From Lycorma delicatula (taxonomy: Eukaryota > Arthropoda > Insecta > Hemiptera > Fulgoridae), in contig NC_134456.1 in assembly GCF_047948215.1 (NCBI RefSeq), forward strand, positions 204,054,034-204,118,033: a stretch of 64,000 nt of DNA. Reading direction: 5' to 3'. A program made the position numbers and the translations under genes. Of this stretch, positions 58,803-64,000 are shown in pieces (the stretch's first letter is position 1; each line of letters starts with the position of its first letter). The notes under the pieces were generated by a model, which was not told where the DNA came from, did no database searches, and saw nothing but the letters and a program-made list of their open reading frames with translations.

Positions 58803-58940
58803 GAATATTAGACAGTGGATACCGGTGTAATTTGGTGGTTGGGGTTCAATTAAAGACTCATCTTCGGAAGGGACGGCCTGAATTTGTAAAACACCTCGTG
58901 CCATACACAAATCATCCTCATTTCATTGTGCTATGGGGGG
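58803..58940 (+). repeat. SINE-B, 5'-truncated
   Basis: GTGGATACCGGTGTAATTTG, 'gtggttggggttcaattaa', a decayed middle and 'catcctcatttcat' match the second half of SINE-B. The tRNA-like head is missing. Confidence 0.75.
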
Positions 58941-58999
58941 TTCCTTATCGTTCACTAGTTGAACAGGTTACAATGTACACGTTAGGAATAATAATAATA

Positions 59000-59960
59000 A
59001 ATAATATATAGTTCTTTTCTTTTTAATTATATTTTACAGTCTCAGGGCAACAACACATCACACTATTTTACATAACCAATTATTTTTTAGTCAATTTGAA
59101 AAGTTTAAAAACTCGAAGAGAGGTTTTACAGCTTTTAACATATTTCCTAAGATATTTATTTTTTCTCTCTGACTCAGTAATAAGAATTCCATGTTTATGT
59201 AAAAAAATATACTACCGTAAATTTTTTATGTAGCTTGGAATCACATGAAAAATTAGTAAAGTGAAGAATCATGTATTTGTCAAAGCCCTAAAAACAATAA
59301 CCATAAAATAACCAACCAGACTTTTGTCAGGCAATATTTAGCGGGTTTCTGTGTTTGATTTTACAATTATTAAAATACTATCTTAGCCGGTTTTTGTTGT
59401 ACTTTAGTTTATTTTATAACATATAAAGTTATGGTAATACGTTAAAAATAACACTTCAGTTGTTATTATTACAAAAAAAATTATTGTATACGATATTATA
59501 TATATAATGTTTTAAAATATCGTTTTTTATAAAACAAGATTATTGTAAGGAAAAATTTCTAAATATTTTTAAAATAATGGTAACATTAATAATCTTTTAA
59601 TAATTTTTTTAAAGTTTTTTTTTTTAATTTAAAAATTGTTGGACAATTTATTCTGAAAAAAGTTCTATATATTGTCGCGTGTTTGCGGCTCAATCAAGAT
59701 ATTGAGAGATTGAAAAATGGGAAAATGTTTGTATAATCACAATTTATTACTTTAAGAATATAAATAAAAAAAGACAAATCAATAATAAAAATAGTATAGC
59801 ACAACCACAATAATAATCAGAATAATAGTAGTAATAATAATAATAATAACAACGACACTAAAAAATATCTCATAATATTAATTAAAATAATGACAATAAT
59901 GGCTACAGTAAACAATAATAATATTAAATGCCAATAACAAACAATAGTCATAAATGTCAA
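59000..59960. other. AT-rich non-coding stretch
   Basis: Nothing recognised apart from short AAT runs. Confidence 0.5.
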
Positions 59961-59963
59961 TAA

Positions 59964-59964
59964 A

Positions 59965-60061
<97 letters not shown>
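59964..60061. repeat. (AAT)n microsatellite
   Basis: About 32 uninterrupted AAT units. The antisense poly-Ile frame through it is an artefact. Confidence 0.97.
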
Positions 60062-60063
<2 letters not shown>

Positions 60064-60271
60064 CAGAGAGTACATACAAAACAGAATTTAATGTAATCGT
60101 CAAGATTTATTCACAGATAGATAAGTAATGAAAACCAGAATTCAGTTCCATTGACGAAAGACATTAGCATGACCGCTAGACTTAACACTTTTAACCACTA
60201 GCCTTGCATCATCAACAATAGTACAATAGAAAATACAAGTATAAAGTTCTTTCACTACAAATACCTTTGCT

Positions 60272-60541
60272 CCTTTTTTATTCCTGTTTAGCCTCCGGGA
60301 ATGTATGAGTGCAAGTGAAGTGTATGTAGTCTTGTACAGTTTCAGATCGACCATTTCTGAGATGTGTGGTTAATTGAAACCCAATTACCAAAGAACACCG
60401 GTATCCACGATCTAGTATTCGAATCCGCATAAAAATAACTGCCTTTACTAGGATTGAACGCTGGAACTCTCGATTTCAAAATTAGCTGACGCGAATCAGT
60501 GGCGAATACGCGTTCACCACTAGACCAACCCGGTGGGTCAG
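60272..60541 (-). repeat. SINE-B with perfect 13-bp target duplication
   Basis: The minus strand reads TGACCCACCGGGTTGGTCTA, 'gtggtgaacgcgtattcgcc', the B-box region TTCAATCCTAGTAAAGGC, GATACCGGTGTTCTTTGGTA and the tail 'ggaggctaaacagg'. It is flanked by AAATACCTTTGCT at 60259-60271 and 60542-60554. The identical duplication indicates a fairly recent insertion compared with the other copies. Confidence 0.93.
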
Positions 60542-60599
60542 AAATACCTTTGCTGTTCACAAATAAAATTATCCTAACAGTTTACGGATGGAATTTGGC

Positions 60600-61000
60600 A
60601 CGTTATTTCTTTCACTTATAGTCTTACAGTAACTAACCGAACCATTTCTTGTTTTCATGTACTGGAGTTACTCGTGGCGTCACTTTAGTTGCATCGAACC
60701 TGCACTCGAAATTTGCTCCTTCACTGACCTCTTCGCAGAATACTCTCGCTGACTGACATTGCAGACTCTCCTCGTGGGACTGACATCATAACGTCTCGCG
60801 TAGATTCATTTCACATTACTGATTTTTAACTGGTCTTCCTTGCAGTATTTATTCTCCTATCTTTTTTACCTGACGGACCAGACTCCAGTTGAGTGTGAGA
60901 ACGATCGACCGAGCCCTTTCCTTCCCATGCATTCCTAACCTTGGTCCGATAACTCTTCTCACGGTACAAACATTTGTTTATTGTGTGTATCTCAGTGGGT
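60600..61000. other. GC-richer block, unclassified
   Basis: Clearly less AT-rich than its flanks, with no open frame of interest. Read on the minus strand it has AATAAATACTGCAAGG after a GC-rich stretch, which recalls the layout of a solo LTR, but I cannot find matching ends or a second copy. Confidence 0.25.
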
Positions 61001-61004
61001 AATA

Positions 61005-63490
61005 TTACAAAAGACGAATGTTAAACGGACATGTTACCTTTACTAAAAGGTTTTTTTAGTCCTTTCTGGATTACTCCCACTATTATATTGTCTACTACTT
61101 TCTTCTTAATTGGCAGGAATCCGTTACTCAGGTCAGCTATACCGGTCTTGTTACTATATTTTATTATTGTATCAACTGACGAGTTATGTTAGAGATCTTT
61201 TAAATATTTACAGAAATGTAGTTAAAAAAAGAATTTACAATTTTAACAAAGATTGTTAAGGCAATTGAAAAGGATATTGAAATTATTAGTAATTCGCAAG
61301 AAAAAGTATTCGAAGAAATTTAGTTTCGTTTTATGTTCATTAATACAAGGGCTGTTGAGATCGCTTAAATAGCAATAACCTATAAAATCGTGCACTTGCA
61401 TTATGGGTCTGGATGGAAGGTTTATAGTTCAATTAGGTGTTTTCGTGTTCCATAAAATTTTCGGGAATGGGAGAAGGTTTTTTTTGGAACTAAAACTGTG
61501 TTCCATTTTTTTATTTTTGAAATAAAATAGATTTTAGTTGTAACATATTTAAGCCGGCTAAGGAAAACTCTTGTTGAGCAATATACAGTTTTCATCTGGG
61601 TAAAATAACACGATCTTCCGAGGGATTGTGAAGTTGAGCGATTATTCCTTTGAATAGCCCCTGAGCTTTCGTGTAGTAAGTTGTCTGTACCATACAGGGA
61701 TTATTTTCAGTATATAATTCTTTCAAACTATTTCTTATACTTTCGTATATTTTATGCTTCATCTCTTTTTGGCTGTTGATGTATAAGAATAAGTTGGAAC
61801 TTGCTAGTTCTATGTTGAAAATTCCGGGACCTGAAGAATTAGTTTATCCTTGCTGTGATCTGACGATGGTGCCCACCTGAAAACCTATGTGAAGTTTCTA
61901 CTTCTCCAGTGAATGGACAGAAACTAAATGGCTGGTGTCAACAGATTGATGCCGGGCCTCCTCCTCAATACAATACAGTACGTAGATATAGCTGATGTAC
62001 AGAGAGACCATACACAATTTGTTTCATTTTTTATTATTTACCTAAGGAGAATCTGGAGGTAAAGGAAGATAATTTGGAATAATGCTCAACATTTTGGTTT
62101 TTTTTGTTGATGAAATTGATAGAATATTTTACAGGTAAGTGACTCTAAGATATTTTATAAATCTCCAAATTATAGCCATTTTTGTGAAAGTAATTCAATC
62201 TTTTATTAAATTACTCTCTGTCTAAACAAATCAGGTATTATTAGCCCTCTTTCTATAAGTGTAGCTCATATGATCTCAGTAAAATATTTTCTACGGCACG
62301 GTTAAAAACGAACAAAGAAAAATAAAGTTAAATTTTGAATACAACTGAAAAAAGTTGTAATACAAATTACAAAAACATTTTAATGCAATGATCCACACCT
62401 CACATAAAAAATACAAAATAACGGTTCAGTAGGTTAAGTTGTATTGATTCATTATATCATTAAATACCGAAGAGGAAGGAAGAAGTGAATGTGGAAGGAA
62501 GAATAAAAAAATCAGGTTAAAATACGTAATTTCCAAAATTTCATTTCTGGAGATTTCAAAAACAAATCTCAATAACTTTATTTTTTTTATCTAAGTTTGG
62601 AACAACTTTACCTATTAAATTAGTTTTTAAGCTTTCTTGTGGACTAAATCCAATCCCAAGAAATCATTGTCTTCCATCTCAAGTATTCTGGCTGATCCAA
62701 AATGAATTGAAACTCGGCGGGGTAGAATTCTGCCGAATTATTAACATGATTATAACATGTCTTGCGGGTATATTAATAGAGGAGCTAAAAAAAAAACTCG
62801 TTTGTATTTTTACGTATGTAAAAATGATTCAACACATTAAATTTTTTTGTTGTTCCTTTAGGTGTCTTATTCGTGAGGTAAATTTTTAATTTTAAAGATA
62901 GAATTTTGGTTTATTCATTGACATTTTTAATGATTTTTCTTTCCCTTATCATATCCCTTCTTGCGGGACTTTCATTAAACACAAAGCCTTCATTTCAGTA
63001 GCCTGAATGCGTGACTCGTCCTTTGTTCGCGGTATTAGTGAGTATACCTACAGAAAGAGTAAACAGATTATTTATTATTAAGAGAAAGTAAAAAATCATA
63101 AAATAATGTTCTTTTAGTGGTAATTGATTTTTATCCAATTTTGATTTTTCTATTTTACGAAAAATTAATTCACAATTCATGATTATGGTTTTTGGAAAAC
63201 GGTGAACTGATTTTACATTCAGAAGATAGTTTTCCAAACATAATATCCTCTTTAACTAATCGCATAAAAATTACTACTATTATTTAAATGAAATACTAAT
63301 TTTAGTTTTAAAAATAATTTTGATGACACATATGTTTAATGTACTCAGTATTTAAAATACACTATTCTAGCAAACCCAGTCTATATGCTTCGTGCTGCAG
63401 TTCTATATGGTTCGCCCGCGTTAAATTCATTTAGAACTTCAAATATTGGAGATAGTTTTTTAGTAATTATGATATACACTAATTATGTAT
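61005..63490. other. AT-rich non-coding stretch
   Basis: No gene recognised. About 61800-61980 is somewhat GC-richer without a convincing frame. Confidence 0.45.
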
Positions 63491-63493
63491 TAA

Positions 63494-63497
<4 letters not shown>

Positions 63498-63525
<28 letters not shown>

Positions 63526-63526
63526 C
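63498..63526. repeat. (TA)n microsatellite
   Basis: About 14 AT/TA units. Confidence 0.95.
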
Positions 63527-64000
63527 TATATTCATTTAAAATAAAAATAAAAATCATAAAATACTTAATAAGAAAGAAGCTGATGAAGTGGGATTTTTAT
63601 ATTGGGTATAGTAACATGAACTTCGCTGACACTAAACTACGTTTAATACATATTTTTTTAATATTACTATATACTCGTGTCAGTACCAGCGTTGAGACAA
63701 AATTTTTGATACCTTAATCATGGAAATCACTCCAGCCTTTTGAAGTTACAGTGTCACCCGTATACATAAACAAGATTGTCACACACGATATCCCCCTTTC
63801 CTAGTCGAATAATTAAAAAAACGAAAGATTATTAAAATTAAACGATACAGTGACTAATTAATTTCCTCGTGTCTAGAAAAGATAACGAGTATTGAATAAA
63901 AAGTGAAACATTGTTAATTTAACGAATTGTTAGGTTTCGGAAATTCTATTATGTTGTAATCATTCTGATCAGAACAAAATCCTCATTAATTGTGTTAACA

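Noticed and set aside
59878..60075. 65-residue minus-strand frame of almost pure Ile
   Set aside because: It is the antisense reading of the (AAT)n microsatellite, with no start context and no protein character.
60142..60560. Two minus-strand frames of about 70 residues
   Set aside because: They are translations of SINE-B and its flanks, not genes.
63385..63717. 110-residue plus-strand frame starting MLRAAVLYGSPAL
   Set aside because: It crosses a (TA)n microsatellite and is Ile/Tyr-rich. AAVLYGSP recalls the LINE C-terminal LYGSE block, but the residues after it do not match.
1..64000. CRISPR array, riboswitch, rRNA or bacterial operon
   Set aside because: No regularly spaced repeats with unique spacers, no rRNA landmarks and no operon-like coding density anywhere. 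The tandem repeats present are microsatellites.

Overview
This looks like a piece of an arthropod nuclear genome, most likely an insect and possibly a hemipteran. The sequence is strongly AT-rich and gene-poor. It is full of interspersed repeats (tRNA-derived SINEs, decayed LINEs, mariner-like transposons, a fold-back element and several unnamed families) and dinucleotide microsatellites. There is no operon structure, no bacterial gene density, and not one intact long coding region. The host assignment rests on repeat style and on transposon families typical of insects; no host gene identifies the species.

Layout. 1-5 kb: AT-rich DNA and a LINE reverse-transcriptase relic. 5.1-6.5 kb: a mariner-like transposon inserted in an older repeat (family P). 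6.5-14 kb: mostly unannotatable AT-rich DNA, including a pair of ~55-bp inverted repeats 1.8 kb apart. 14-19.4 kb: SINE-rich, with a composite repeat (Q + SINE-A + S). 19.7-21.0 kb: a second, antisense mariner-like relic. 22.4-23.7 kb: a fold-back element and a candidate host terminal exon. 30.0-30.5 kb: a small cluster that looks bacterial (NifU/Nfu scaffold domain, start of an IS481-type transposase, and an unidentified open frame). 31.7-37.4 kb: repeat P, SINE-A, and two inverted copies of repeat T. 38.4-42.5 kb: an antisense R1-like LINE, interrupted by a SINE-B and by a 5'-truncated second LINE, each flanked by duplicated target sequence. 43.8-44.4 kb: another repeat P. 45.9, 51.3-51.6 and 56.7-56.9 kb: candidate exons or promoters of host genes. 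57.3-58.1 kb: an antisense LINE relic. 58.8-61 kb: SINE-B copies, a long AAT array and an unclassified GC-richer block.

How it fits together. Most of the window is probably intergenic or intronic DNA shaped by successive transposon insertions. Several nested insertions give a relative age order: repeat P before the mariner; the R1-like LINE before SINE-B and before the second LINE. The item most worth following is the bacterial-looking cluster at 30.0-30.5 kb, which suggests a transfer from an endosymbiont (a Rickettsiales-like donor is my inference) into the insect chromosome. Families called SINE-A, SINE-B, P, Q, S, T and F are my working names for repeats recognised by comparing parts of this window with each other.
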